A stretch of DNA of 64,000 bases from Paraspadella gotoi (lineage: Eukaryota > Chaetognatha): positions 1,869,298-1,933,297 of the forward strand of contig CM119264.1 in the NCBI GenBank assembly GCA_051294375.1. Direction: 5' to 3'. A program made the translations under genes and the position numbers. The notes below the pieces were generated by a model. It searched no databases. It had not been told where the DNA came from and was given only the letters and a program-made list of their open reading frames with translations. Below are positions 45,880 through 57,453 of this stretch, one piece after another; the stretch's first letter is position 1; each line of letters begins with the position of its first letter.

Positions 45880-46140
45880 GAAAAACTGGGTGAGCCTCGA
45901 GCCTTGGGTGCTGAGAGGAGGAAGAGGAGGATGAATGAGTGGCTGACGAGACACGAGACTCGCGCTCGGGCTGGTTTGGTCGTTGAAAACAAAGTAGGTA
46001 AATATTGTGGTTATTGACACATTTTATAACACAGACTTGATGATACTTACAATTTGTCAACAAGTTTTGATTTTGCATCTTTGATTTCTTTTGCCGACAA
46101 TTGATCCCTTGCTTTGATGGTCAATGAAGCCATTTTTTTA
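45880..46140 (-). CDS. Putative first exon upstream of the polymerase-like pieces
   Basis: An ATG near 46132 opens ASLTIKARDQLSAKEIKDAK followed by a short basic end and a GTAAGT donor at about 46050. The following sequence down to 45880 is Ser-rich if read through and is probably intron. A second short exon-like piece (NKLINEKMNKSEVHRLVCL) lies at about 45860-45785 with consensus-like splice sites. How these join is not certain. Confidence 0.4.
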
Positions 46141-46259
46141 AGATAAAACGAATAAACAAATTTTTTAAAAAATATTAACGCAAATAATTTTAAAATATAA
46201 AATCTAACATCGTTTTTATAAATACACCAACCAAGCAGCACCCTTCTTAGATACCTCAA

Positions 46260-46760
46260 GCATCAAGGTCCCCCATTGGAGATGTTCAATGATATCAAAT
46301 AAATTCTTGTAAAGATCTGGTTGAATGGTTAACCCATCTGGATGAGTATTCTCACAGAGAAAAGAATCGTTATTGGTATAATTAATTAATTTAATTTAAT
46401 TTAATTTAATTAATTTAATTAATTAATTTAATTTAGACTGAATTATTAAGAAGTCTTCTAAAATCCTAATCTTACTCGAAAAGGCAAACCAATCTATGTA
46501 CCTCACTTTTATTCATTTTTCCATTTATTAATTTATTCATAATTTAACCCTGTTTTTACTTTTTAAAAATGGCAATAAATTATCATAATAAAACTTGTAC
46601 TTGATGATTTGTTTAAAATAAAAAGAGATTGCTCAACAAATTTATATCCGAAGATAGATTCAATTAATTTTTTTTTAAATCTGAAGCTATATTTTCCTTA
46701 CTTCAATGATGCAACTGTTGTCATCAATTCATCACTAAACTTTCCAAGGGTCTCTTTCTC
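46260..46760 (-). repeat. Repeated block with polymerase-like exon pieces, copy 4 (clean)
   Basis: Contains DGLTIQPDLYKNLFDIIEH on the minus strand, preceded by residues NNDSF at the place where family B polymerases carry a D-DTDS motif. The first catalytic Asp appears as Asn in the readable copies. Also contains the KKLIES-type exon and an (AATT)n stretch. Confidence 0.6.
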
Positions 46761-48290
46761 TATCTGAGATGGGGGTAATCTGGGTCTAACTAACGAAGTC
46801 GTAAAGGAAGAAGGCGAAATGTAGGAAAACGTATATCTACTACTAAAAAAAGGCAAAAAAGGTGTTGTTGGTAACGTGACTCGTGGCCCTCAAAAGATGA
46901 CGGATAGAGAGCTAGGTGATACATAATTGACTAGTCTTATTTTTGAAGTTACCTGAAATAATTGTTGATTTGTCCAAATTGTAAATTGTAATTTAAACCA
47001 TGTTAATATATCAACTTAATCCCGTGAAACCAAAAAATGGAATGCACTTAATTCTCTGCCTCCTTTCCCGTCTCTCTTCCTTTGTTTATCTAATTCACTA
47101 AATGTTTACAAAATTAGGAGCCGAGCTCTGAGAATCTAACAGGATATTAAACTTTGAGACTAAGAATATTTTTAGAGAGACAAAATTTGAAAATAAAAGT
47201 TAATTACTAAACGGAGGCTAATTTAAAATATTACTGACATCTCCCCCCCCCCCAAAACAAATTTTTTTGTAACAGGCAGGTAAATAAACAAGCTAACAAT
47301 GTGTACAAATGATCACATGTAAAGCACTAGCACAAATAATCACAATGTAGTATTAACATATTACAAATTGATCACATATAGCTAAATATAGGAAAAATAA
47401 ATCAAGTATGAAAATAAATCGACGATGCATTTAATATGAAAATTGTAGCAAGTATAAAATGTTTTGAGAACAAATCGAACTGTCGGCCAAACAGTTCGGG
47501 AAAAGTTACAATTAGTCAATTTTATTTTGGATCCCACACAAAACAAAAACAAACGCTTCGCAAAACATTCTCACGCAATATCTCGATCGTTCATCATTCG
47601 AATCATTCGCTTTCGATCTATTTTCGATATCTCATCAAATCTTGTCGCTTCGATTTAAATCGATCTGATTGGTTCGTTCAATCGTCCAAAAATAACTCAT
47701 CTTACTCTTCCTACTCCCAAGTTCGAAATGGTAAGTGTGACGGATAAGTTCAGTATCCTCTTCGAAAGTGCGCAAATTATAATTAAGAATTTGCTTTCAT
47801 ATCAATTCAAATAAACTAAATTTTAATTTCGATAATAAAATTTCCATTTCATATAAACAAAATGATTTTTGTAATTGCTCTTTTGTTTATCGAATTTGTT
47901 TACACCGTGTCCAATTTATCGTTCCTAATCGTTTCCGGCCTTGTTTGCCCGTATTCCTGTGAAATAGTATAAATTTGTTTATTCGGCTGATTTTTCTTTT
48001 CATTCGGTATACTTTCCCTCCCGCCCAAAGGAAGAAAAAATCGCAGTATGAACTAATTTGTTATTCGAATCGCAACCAAAAACAAAATCGCAATACCTCG
48101 TGCCTTTATTTAATATCTAAATATATTGTTCATTTCAACCGTGTAAATAGCATGCAGATAAGCAAAAAAATCTAGCCAGAAAACAGGAAACGAGAAAATC
48201 GATAAGTAACCAAAACGTCGAAATATATAGAATATAAAGCCAGAAAATACACAGATCACATCGATTCTTACCGTAATTCGTTAGATCGTT
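46761..48290. other. Region with a possible first exon ending ATG|GTAAGT at 47730 (+)
   Basis: Mostly AT-rich. A repeat shared with 45195-45275 (GACGTGACC ... ATAGAGAGCTAGGT) lies at about 46870-46950. At 47600-47730 the composition becomes balanced and an ATG at 47728-47730 sits directly before GTAAGTGTG, a layout seen when the start codon ends the first exon. No following exon was recognised. Confidence 0.3.
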
Positions 48291-48296
48291 CCATTC

Positions 48297-49440
48297 TCAA
48301 AACCAAATGTGTCGCAGATGCCCCGGGATCTTACTCCTGTACCACCGGAGCTGCTTGAGATAGTGCGAATGTTTGCAATTCTCCAGAGCCTGGACATCCG
48401 TAAAGGATGGCATCAACAGCATCCGCGGATGCAACCAGGCTGAAGAAAGCAGGTCTCCAGCGAATCTCGAACGGAGCATCCCGTCCCACTCTTCAAGCAA
48501 CAAATCCAAAATCACCACTGTCCGGTGAGACCTTATGGGCTGCCTCCGTCAGGCTTTCTCTCTCGGCGGGTCTTGTCGGTGAACCTGTCTCCTCATTTGG
48601 CGACCCGCGCTCCTTTGCGTATTCTCATAGCGGTCGATCGCGCTATCGTCCCAATGCCACGGCATCCCTCGTCGTCGAATTAGCACCACGTTTTTCCGAC
48701 AGAAAAACGGGCGCGTCTGAACTTGATAAATTCTTCGAGGGTGTCTGTCAATGAAACTTAGGAGCGATCGCATGGGCGGAACCTCTATCACGGGGAACAG
48801 GTTATCCTCGTAAAATGAATCGCAAACCTTGTCCCCGTCTCTCTTCATTTCCAAAAGTCTCGGAAGTTTGCCCTTCAACATAAACGGCCATTCGCTCTCC
48901 TTCAAATAAATCATCGTCGACGTCGTCTTAATCAGTCGGCCGTCAACTGCCATTTGCGCCGGAACCGCCGGGAGAATGTTAACAAGGCTGAACCACACAC
49001 TCTGAAGGAGCGGCACCACCTCCACATCTTGGTTTGCCACTGGCTCCGATCGGTCGTTCATCACCTTCTCCAAAGGTGGCATATCCTCCTCCAACTCGGA
49101 GTCCGTAACCGGACTCGGGGGTCTTGCGACCCGTTCCTCGCCTAACACCCTCGCACAATATCGAGAAAAGTGTTTCGTGTCCATTTATAGAATCTTAGCG
49201 GCATCTTCGCTGCCCACGCATCCTCGGCGCCGGAAATTAAGTACTCATAAACCGCGGGATGCACCAGCGCGGTGCCCGCCCCTATCCACTCAGCAGGTCT
49301 CCCCGAACCCAGCATGATCATGCCGGCGGCAGTCACCGCCGAACATTTCCTTATCCAGAGCGGGTAGAACCTCCACTCGTCCTGCGTGCATTTCTCATCG
49401 CTCTTCATCCAAGTGGCAACCGTATCCCATAGCTTCGCCG
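48297..49440 (-). CDS. Unrecognised protein-coding region, at least one frameshift
   Basis: Two overlapping minus-strand frames form one coding region: 49408-49142 (contains WRFYPLWIRKCSAVTAAGM and WIGAGTALVHPAVYEYLISG) and 49184-48549 (211 codons, contains PPSPVTDSELEEDMPPLE, MIYLKESEWPFMLKGKLPRL and RPFFCRKNVVLIRRRGMP). A one-base shift near 49160 separates them. A third open stretch (48518-48297) may be the 3' end. The start of the region is homologous to 56866-56663 (shared DKEM, G-D-AARGMI-type residues), so it is the edge of the 6-kb repeated unit. I do not recognise the protein. Confidence 0.45.
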
Positions 49441-49449
49441 TCGACTTTC

Positions 49450-50130
49450 ATAATCTCCAATCGTCATTGACTCATCATCCGAATAGTACTCTCAGTAGGG
49501 CCGGAAGCAGGTTGAAAACTAGAGGTTCCTCTCAAGATAAAAGTAAGACTAAAAGTGGATGATTAGAGTATATGAAAATAACATAATTTTTAAAAATTAT
49601 CTTATTAATAAGCGCACGGAAGCATTTAAAGATTATTTAATTCACTATATAAAGTTAAAAATTTTATTGAATTTTTCAAGTTTTTTTTAATGGATTTCTG
49701 GATAAGCTTTAAAAAGGTTAGATAAACGGTATTAATACAAATTTTTAAAAAATTTTTTTTTGTTTTAATGAAAATTTTAAAAAAACTATAAAGATTTCAT
49801 CCAATGATGATGATGATGGATGATTTTTCAACGTTATTTCATTTTTTAAACCAATGTTCTTGTCAAAAATTTTAAAAAATTGTAGTAACTAACTTTCATT
49901 AACTTCTCAAGCTCTATATGGAAATCCGTTTTCTTAAAAAAACTAATTTTTTAAAAAAAAATTTTTGTCATTTGTTATATATTAAATAATATGCTAAAAA
50001 GCTTAGTGCAACACCAATGAACTAATGTCAAAAAGTTGCATTGAAAGATCGATGAAGTAATCTAAGAAAAAGGAATTTTTTTGAGAGAAATAATAAGTCT
50101 ATAAAGAAGTGTTCCAATTTTGGGCGCCGC
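49450..50130. other. AT-rich spacer
   Basis: No coding or structural feature seen apart from a short ATG/ATC repeat near 49800-49835. Confidence 0.6.
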
Positions 50131-50609
50131 TTAGTATCGCCGCAGCGGGAACCCACGATTTTTGGCCCCCGTCTTCCTGAGCCCTCACACTCCAGCCCCT
50201 TCTAAACCATGGCATCCTTGGCTAGGCCCACAGGACCTCCGGAGACAGCCACGGGGCGAAATAGCCCGCCGGGAAGTCTCCACGGAAGGGACCGCCCCCT
50301 CATTTTCCCCCTACTTCCCTCTCCCCTGATCTTTCCCGCCTCCTCCTCTACACTTTCGGCTTGTCTCACATTCAGAGACCCTCCAGCTGTACCCTGTAAC
50401 CCCCCAAACACACCCTCCCAAATCCTCCTCTACGTCCCTCTCTGCCATTAACTCCACCACATCCTCGCTCACCGAGATTCCTCCCTGACCACGCCCCGCC
50501 GCTAACCAGCCCCCCCGAAATGCCCGTCGCCGCGCCTTCCCGATCTGGCAACACGTAATTAGTGACTGGATCATAACCCTACACAACACTCTGTACTGGA
50601 TCATAACGC

Positions 50610-50833
50610 TCACAACACCGCTCTGGCTGCCTGCGGTCTGACAGGCGTTGAGACGAATCCGAAGTCAGTCAGGTCGAGGGAGACCGGTGCCACGCCCACG
50701 CCCGCTTTCACGCCCACGCCCGAAGACGGGATGACAACGCCGACGCCGTTCCCGCCACCGTCACTGCTGGGCGGCGAAATGTCGACGACCTCGATTGGAG
50801 GCGCGGCGGGATAGATCTGAACGCTGTAGAATT
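50610..50833 (-). CDS. Terminal exon of a secreted or membrane-protein-like gene, copy A
   Basis: An acceptor CTACAG at about 50834 opens VQIYPAAPPIEVVDISPPSS, then a Gly/Val-rich repeat (VGVVIPSSGVGVKAGVGVAP), ending at a stop near 50610. A short upstream exon lies at about 51225-51155: poly-Leu encoded by CTG repeats, then TTAPPPSSGETEKYQ, before GTAAGT. The copy at 57600-57460 carries the same peptide with a frame break. Function unknown. Confidence 0.4.
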
Positions 50834-51578
50834 TAGACAATATGAATTAGACAATGATTAGATAACGAGTAGACAATGACTAAACAATGATTTGTTGGAT
50901 AATGATTACAATTACACTTACAATCACGACAACGATTACATTACAATCAGTCACGATTAAGGATTGACATTACATGAAAATTTAATAAAAAAAAAACAAA
51001 AAAAAAACATTATTTGACTTTTTTAAATTTTCTTTACTTTCATCTAAGCCTCGCCCTCGAAAGCTTTTTTTTGATCACTTCTAAAAAAATATAGTGAAAT
51101 CTTATTAGCTTGACTTTTAAAGAGAATCTGTGCATATTAGCTAGCGAACTTACTTGATACTTTTCTGTTTCGCCGCTGCTTGGCGGCGGCGCCGTCGTCA
51201 GCAGCAGCAGCAACAGCAGCAGCAACTTAGGAAAGATAAAGATCTATAAATTTGTTTAGAACATGGAATTAAATTTTTTCTTAGTTAATAACAGTACACA
51301 AATTAAAAAAATAAAACAAATTAAAAAAATAAAACATATTTTAACTTAAAAAAAGGCATAAGTATTTTTTAATATTAATATAATGAATAAATATTTGAAA
51401 AAAAAAGAATATGACTAGTAATTACTCATCCATTTTAATGAGAAAAGTAAAAAAAATTCATTTCTTGGTGCTTGCTTATCTTCACCAAAAAAATCATAGA
51501 TAAGAAAGCCAGAATACTGGGAAAAACAATATTAGTATAGACAGATTCTGATCAGACAGTACAGACAGTATAAGAAAA

Positions 51579-52255
51579 TTGCATTTAAAAAACTATGCTC
51601 TCGTCGTCGCCACGGTCCTCCAAATAATCGTCATTATCGCCACAGTCATCCAAGTAATCGTCATTGCCGCCACTGTCATTGCACTCACTTTCCAGCAGAC
51701 TCTTTGTTGGTCATCGAAGTTGTCTTCAACGAGAGTCCCTTCACAAAAAAGTGAAAACGAAGAAAGGTCACGTAGAAGAAAAAAGCTAATATTTGTGAAA
51801 AAAGTAGAAAAAAGCTCATATCATCGAAATCATGATAGTGGGCACAGTCATGATCGTCATCCTGGTCATCTTAATCATAGAGAAGGAAGGAATAATTCCT
51901 GTCAGAAAATTGGATTTGAAAATAAAGGCCTTTGTCGAAGAAATCATGATCTTCTTTGCCACAGTCATCGAAATCGTGGTAGTCATTGCAAACTCTCCCC
52001 CTACCCTGTCGAAATCATGATCTTGGCCACAGTCATCGAAGTTTAAAAAAATGAATGTAATAATTATGTGGAACTACGTGACGTCAAAGAAAAAGTTTTG
52101 TTCTTGTCACCGATGATCTCGGAACTGGCAGGAAAAAAACAGACAGCAGAGGATTTTTTCGTCGTTCTATCCTCTGTCTGTCTGTTTGTCACATTACAGC
52201 AAATTCGCTCAAACCGCTGGTCGATGTTTTCATAAGAAAGGCGGTCGGCAAACAA
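51579..52255. other. Region open on both strands, coding status unresolved
   Basis: On plus, 51579-52046 is open with hydrophobic repeats (ATVIQVIVIAATVIALTFQ), and 51832-52020 in another frame reads MIVILVILIIEKEGIIPVRK. On minus, 52255-52064 is open (NIDQRFERICCNVTNRQTED). The same DNA recurs at 58380-59144 with small indels. The near-identical copies leave no substitution pattern with which to tell which strand is coding. Confidence 0.25.
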
Positions 52256-53240
52256 AGAATGATGAAAGTAGGAAATATAATTTTAAAGAGTTTAAAAAAA
52301 GTGCTGCCCTTCCTTCCCCCCTTCTTTATCGATGACTAAAGAAGGACCATTCGCAAGTCCTTACCGGAGGATTCGAAATATGAAGAGGGAGAGATTAGAG
52401 TAGGACGATTGGAAGAATGAAGAAGAAATTTAACGAACACATACCCAGAGGAAACTTTTTGTTTTTTAACCTCTTTTTTTTATCTCACCCTCTCTCTCTC
52501 TTTATTTTTTAATTTTATATGAATAATTGAATATATATTAAATTAAGTTTCTATTAATATTATTCCCTTTTCAATTAAAAAGTTTTTTTTTGAATGTGCA
52601 TGGGGTGGGAGAGTGTAGAGAAGAAAAAAAATCCTGGATATAAAAGTTAAGTGTAAAGAATATTAGAATATATTAATAAATATTTTAGTATATTATTTTT
52701 TTTGGCCGAGCCTTCAATGGCTCGACCAAGGGCTTCTTTTTTTGTTACTCGCACGAACAAGGAAAAATATGGAATTGGCGATGTAACCAAAAAAAGAAGC
52801 AGCGGGAAAAAAGTATTTTTTTATTTTAAAAAATTAAATAAATGAATAAATTAAATAATATTATATATTTTAAAGTTAAAGGATGAAAAAAGGGGGTGAA
52901 GATTGCTTTTTTGCTTGTGTAATGCAGTGCATGTATTTTTTTTTTAATAAGAATAAAAGAAGGATCTAATTAATTACAAGAAACTAGATTAAATTATTTT
53001 TTTATAAAATATTAATAAAAAAGAAAAAAGAGAAAATAAATTTTGTACTAAAGTTAATATTAAATGTTTATGTATCTATTATCTGAAGTTGGTTGTAAGA
53101 CGAGAATTAAAGGAGGCCTAGGAGAAGAAAAAGAAGAGTGTTAGAAAAATTTTATTTTATAGTTGTTAAATTTAAAGAAAGAAAGAAGAATAAAACGAAG
53201 TAAAATATACAATAATTTTTTTAATATTAATAAAATACTT
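52256..53240. other. AT-rich spacer of the repeated unit, copy A
   Basis: No exon seen. A small hairpin-capable word CGAGCC-TTCAAT-GGCTCG lies near 52705-52725. The same spacer occurs at 59145-60060. Confidence 0.6.
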
Positions 53241-53246
53241 ATGCCT

Positions 53247-53770
53247 TTATCTAATGCGAGAATGAGGAGGTGATGGTTTTAATTTTTTTTGTGGTGGGTC
53301 GAGTGCAAGTTTGTCGCCACTCTCATTCTCTTCTTCACTCCTTTTTGTGTGGCACTTCTCCATCTCGTTGCATAAAATTAGAATTGTTTGCGATTGCGAA
53401 TCTTTTTTTAAAAATATTATTTTAAAAAGAGTTAGATAAAAAAGTTCCTTGTGTATATATTTTTGAAAAGGCTGCACCCCTTTCGTCGACGATTTTAGGG
53501 GCGGAGCCGTCCCGATGCGATGGAACCGTGTCCATCGGAAATCCCGTAGTAGAGACGATTGCCTCACGGGACCACCATCCAACTGGAGCCGCCACCGCGC
53601 TCATCGCCTGGCCGTCCTCCTCAACCACGATGACCTCTCGGGGCCACACACCCGGAGATAGGCCATTCCGAGCCCACGCGGCCACTCCCATCAGCAACGG
53701 CGGTCGCCCGGGCCGGTATGAGGACGTCCCGGCGGTAGTCCCTCTCGCGACTGAAGAATAAAGAATCAAA
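53247..53770 (-). CDS. Exon with TGP-AVADG and VAPGE motifs, copy A
   Basis: Across three frames broken by indels the minus strand carries a Tyr/Thr-Gly-Pro block, a GMAYLRV-like block, a VIVVEEDGQAMS block (open at 53680-53620), and a tail ending PPLKSSTKGVQPFQKYI. The intact reading is seen better at 60545-60288. The first part is homologous to the exon at 55400-55170, so two related proteins are encoded in each unit. Confidence 0.4.
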
Positions 53771-53869
53771 CATCATTCTTTCTCACTGAAACCAGCTAGA
53801 CTCAGGCAGAGAAACCAGACGAAGTACACCTGCCCAAAGCATCGGATTGTGAATTGAGGAAGGCGCCCC

Positions 53870-54130
53870 TTAGTTACATACCCAGCGCCCCGATGCCATG
53901 TAAGGTCCGCTCCCTGCTCGAGGAATTTTCCCGCATCGTCCGCCTCCACGAGACGGAGCAACAAGATCATGTTGGGATGGCGCGCTGCGCCTTGAGCGCC
54001 AGCACAAAGATGCCAAAAAGGTGAGACGCTCGGATAGAGACGCCGTCGCCGCCGTAAGACCGCCACGCAGCGTGCGACGCGCAGTTCTCAGGAGTCGGGA
54101 CTGGAAGGCAGTCGTCTTGATCCTAAAGGA
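53870..54130 (-). CDS. Conserved MPS.-TPE exon, copy A
   Basis: Opens after an acceptor near 54125 with the sequence corresponding to GATCAAGACGATGCC, as at 36255, 45060 and 60915. The downstream reading alternates between frames (for example GAQGAARHPNMILLLRLVEA at about 54000). It belongs to the same family as the membrane protein at 44282-44860 by its shared N-terminal exon. Confidence 0.45.
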   Translation of the reverse strand, partial: SFRIKTTAFQSRLLRTARRTLRGGLTAATASLSERLTFLASLCWRSRRSAPSQHDLVAPSRGGGRCGKIPRAGSGPYMASGRWVCN

Positions 54131-54591
54131 CAGACAAGTTTTTTGTAGTTTTGCTTTTTGTTGCCGATTTTGTTTGTTGTGGCAGAGACGGAGAATTGAT
54201 AATAAGCCCAATTATAGAAGTCAAAGTGGACAAATTCGAAATAGGGTAACAAGTAGAGCAAACTTTCAAAACGGAAAGGAGAAGAGACAAGGAAAATAAG
54301 ACTGTTCAAATGAAGTTCATCTTGAAGAGGGCAAAAATTAGATAAAATTGTGTTAATTGGGACTATATGGGGCTTTTTAGGAAGTTAAGGATGAGATTGG
54401 TTTATATTTCGTTGGTTATATATTGGAATCGACTGAGGTTGGTTAGGGAGATTCAGAACTTTCGACTACGTTGTGCTAGGCTGAGTAGAAAGTTACATAC
54501 AAAAATTCTAAAGTCAGGGATTGGTGATGAACAACATACCGATCAGTGAGACATTAATTTGTAAAAAAAATTTAGAATTTATGTTTTTGTT

Positions 54592-54935
54592 TTAATTTGT
54601 GACTGCGGGGTGCCGTACTCCTGACCCCCGGAGGACGCGACAAGGAGTCCGCGAGAAGCGGGGCGTGGGAAGCTCGCCTCGTGCGGTGCGAGCGGCGTTT
54701 CTGGGAGCCCGTGAAGTTCCCCTTAAATTGTCGGAGGCGCTGTAGATCTGGATGAGGGTTTCGGCGTGAGAGCAATAGCCGCTGCCGATGCGGTTGGTGC
54801 CCCGAAAGCGCGCGCGGCCCCATAGCCCCTTCCACCTCGTCCTTTCGTCGTCATCCTTTGTCGTCCTCGGCCGGCGAATGTCTTCGAACCCGGCTCGGCC
54901 AAACTTGGGAGCTGTAAACAAATATTTTTTTCTCT
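54592..54935 (-). CDS. Acidic Gly-rich terminal exon, copy A
   Basis: The intact version at 61648-61301 reads SSQVWPEAGFEDISPAEDDE, an acidic stretch, GAMAGGFGANGIGGPLLSAK and a tail ending at a stop. Copy A has the same order with several frame changes. It follows the exon at 55400-55170 after an AT-rich intron. Confidence 0.4.
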
Positions 54936-55161
54936 CTTAAATGTGGACGTCCATAACAACTAAACATTAGACTCCATATTATCCGCATTTTAGAACAAAA
55001 GTTAAATTCGAAAGAAGAAAGAAATAAGTGAATTCGAAAATAAATTTGAAATAAACCAAAAAAAATATAGAAAATAACTATGCAAATGTCAGACACATAT
55101 AGTAAATTTCCACAAAAAAAATATAAAAAATGAGAAACAGTAATAATAATTGCCACCTTAC

Positions 55162-55400
55162 TTACACTGGGCGTTGGAGGGTTGACGCCCGTCGCCAGCA
55201 CCGCATGGTGCCGGGTGCGGCAGGTCGCCGACGTAGATCCGGAAGGCGTCGCCGCCCCGACGACTGCCTCGCGGCCCGACGAGGACCTGCTCGCACAGGA
55301 TTAACAATCCGGTAGTAGCGCAGATCTCCGCCGCCCCCGTTCCGTCGAGACCGCCGAGACGGGCCCAGTATAAGTGGAGCCGCCGACGACTCCATGGTGC
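55162..55400 (-). CDS. TYTGPVSAV-type exon, copy A
   Basis: Starts after TTTAGCACC with ATG and carries the STYTGPVSAVSDGTG and LRYYRIVNPGEQVLVG blocks in broken frames, ending NAQCK before GTAAGT. The intact reading is at 62104-61862. It is related to the TGPATAVADGSG / LRVVAPGEVIVVEE exon at 60545-60288, which indicates an ancient duplication inside the unit. Confidence 0.45.
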
Positions 55401-55470
55401 TAAAAGAAAGAATTTTTTTTTTGATAAAAAAATTTTCGAACTTAGCAAAATAATAGTGATAATTAACATA

Positions 55471-55870
55471 TCAAATAACAAATAAAACTGATAACAATAA
55501 AAAATTTGAGAAATAAAAGGGGGAAAGAAGAGATAAAGGAAATATCAAAACGATCACACACCTGGAAATCAGGGCCTGCACCATCCGGCACAAGGCCGGT
55601 AGCCAGGGTCGCGGACCGGATAAGGGCCCAGACGCCGCGGGGTAGATAGGCGGGCCCGCGTCGGTTATCCGCCGAGCACTCGGCGTGGATGATCTCCCGA
55701 AGGAGATCAAAGTCTCCAGGAGCGCCCCGAAGACGGCCGGAGGCTCTCCAGGAAGGAGAGAAGCCCGGACGAGGGACACGACGCCGAAAGGCATGGCGCC
55801 GGCGCCGCACGGGCAGCGCCCGTCCCCTGCGATCGAGAGCTACAAGCATGGCTTCGGTTTCCTTTTTCTC
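55471..55870 (-). CDS. First coding exon of the TYTGP gene, copy A
   Basis: Frames 55794-55471 and 55954-55463 together cover MPFGVVSLVRASLL, FDLLREIIHAECSA and ALCRMVQALISR before GTGTGTG. Copy B (62600-62270) reads LLFFLESLGRPSGALLENFD and LLREIIHAECSAG in one frame. The L-SL--GA--N--LL pattern parallels the MPS-TPE exon. Function unknown. Confidence 0.4.
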
Positions 55871-56125
55871 TTCGGTTTGATTGAAAAAAAAATTTGTTGG
55901 CGAGAGGCGAGAGTAAGAGCGGTTGTGAAAAGGTAAAAAGCGATGGAAGACCAAAACGCTTTACCCCCCCCCCCCCAAGACCACCGTAAAAGTATGAATA
56001 ATGCAAGTAATTGAGGAAGAAAAAGCGAAAACTCTTCCCTCAGTCGCCCTTCCCCCTTGCGATCATTCGTAGTTACACCCTTTTGGAGTGGGAAGAGCGG
56101 GACTTGAGAGAAGAAAAAATAGAAT

Positions 56126-56150
56126 NNNNNNNNNNNNNNNNNNNNNNNNN
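56126..56150. other. Assembly gap, 25 N
   Basis: A run of exactly 25 N. Confidence 0.99.
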
Positions 56151-56235
56151 AAGGAGAGCCTAGGAGAAGAAAAAGAAAGTGTTAGAAAAATTTATTTTAT
56201 ATATGTTAAATTTAAAGAAAGAAAGAAAGAAAAAA

Positions 56236-56630
56236 NNNNNNNNNNNNNNNNNNNNNNNNNNNNNNNNNNNNNNNNNNNNNNNNNNNNNNNNNNNNNNNNN
56301 NNNNNNNNNNNNNNNNNNNNNNNNNNNNNNNNNNNNNNNNNNNNNNNNNNNNNNNNNNNNNNNNNNNNNNNNNNNNNNNNNNNNNNNNNNNNNNNNNNNN
56401 NNNNNNNNNNNNNNNNNNNNNNNNNNNNNNNNNNNNNNNNNNNNNNNNNNNNNNNNNNNNNNNNNNNNNNNNNNNNNNNNNNNNNNNNNNNNNNNNNNNN
56501 NNNNNNNNNNNNNNNNNNNNNNNNNNNNNNNNNNNNNNNNNNNNNNNNNNNNNNNNNNNNNNNNNNNNNNNNNNNNNNNNNNNNNNNNNNNNNNNNNNNN
56601 NNNNNNNNNNNNNNNNNNNNNNNNNNNNNN
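56236..56630. other. Assembly gap, 395 N
   Basis: A run of N. Flanks match the 59940-60250 region of copy B, so part of a third copy of the unit is likely hidden here. Confidence 0.99.
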
Positions 56631-56662
56631 TGAAAAGGCTGCCACCCCTTTCGTCGACGATT

Positions 56663-56866
56663 TTAGGGGCGGAGCCCGTCTCCCGATGCGATGGAACCTT
56701 CCATCGGAAACTCCCCGTAGTAACCGATCATGCCCCGGGCGGCGTCACCGGCCAACATTTCCTTATCCAGGAGGTAAACCTCCCACTCTCCGTGCATTTT
56801 CTCGCTCTCGAAACCAATGGCAACCGTACCCATAGCCGTCTCGCAAGCTCCGACTTCATAACTCAA
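56663..56866 (-). CDS. Exon homologous to the start of the 49.4-kb gene
   Basis: An open frame with EKMHGEWEVYLLDKEMLAGD followed by AARGMIGYYGEFPMEGSIAS. The same region at 49440-49300 is read in other frames. It joins the SIASG..PPLKSSTKG segment that also ends the TGP-AVADG exon, showing exon shuffling or chimeric assembly between gene ends. Confidence 0.35.
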   Translation of the reverse strand: MSYEVGACETAMGTVAIGFESEKMHGEWEVYLLDKEMLAGDAARGMIGYYGEFPMEGSIASGDGLRP

Positions 56867-57453
56867 TCGTCATTGACTTCATCATCCGAATAGTATCAGG
56901 CGGGAACGCCCGATTTTTTTGGCCTTTCTGAGCCTCCTCACACTCCCATGCCCCTTCATAAACCATGGAACATTGGCTAGGCCCCACAGGAACTCCGGAG
57001 GGGTCAAAGCCACGGGCGAAATAGCCGCCCAGGGAAGCCTCCAGCGGAAGGGACCGCCCCCTCATTTTCCCCCCTACTTCCCTCTCGCCTGATCTTTTCC
57101 CCGCCCTCCTCCTCTACCACTTTCGGCTCTGTCTCACTTATTCAGAGACCCTCCAGCTGTAACCCTGTAACGCCCCCAGAACACCTCCAAATCCTCCTCT
57201 AACGTCTCTCTCTGCCATTATCCAGCCACATCCTCGCTCACGCGATTCCTCCTGACCACGGCCCCTTCTTACACACGTCCCCGCTAACCACGCCCCCCCG
57301 AAATGCCCGTCGCCGCGCCTTCCCGATCTGGCAACACGTAAATTAGTGACTGGATCATAACCCTCAACAACACTCTGAACTGGATCATAACGCTCACAAC
57401 ACCCTCGGGCGCCCCGTCTGGACCAGGCGTTGAGATCGAATCCAGAAGTCAAG

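Larger units (their letters stand above)
50131..55960 (-). repeat. Six-kilobase gene-containing unit, copy A
   Basis: It is collinear over its whole length with 56880-62700, including coding pieces, AT-rich spacers and microsatellites, and differs mainly by scattered one-base indels. It holds at least three minus-strand genes or exon groups, annotated separately. Confidence 0.85.

Noticed and set aside
48407-48754. Plus-strand 115-codon frame
   Set aside because: Shadow of the longer minus-strand coding region at 49184-48549.
52700-52730. Histone-type 3' stem-loop
   Set aside because: The CGAGCC/GGCTCG hairpin does not match the histone stem-loop pattern and no histone gene is near.
56088-56835. 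Frames running through N bases
   Set aside because: They are open only because unknown bases cannot form stop codons.
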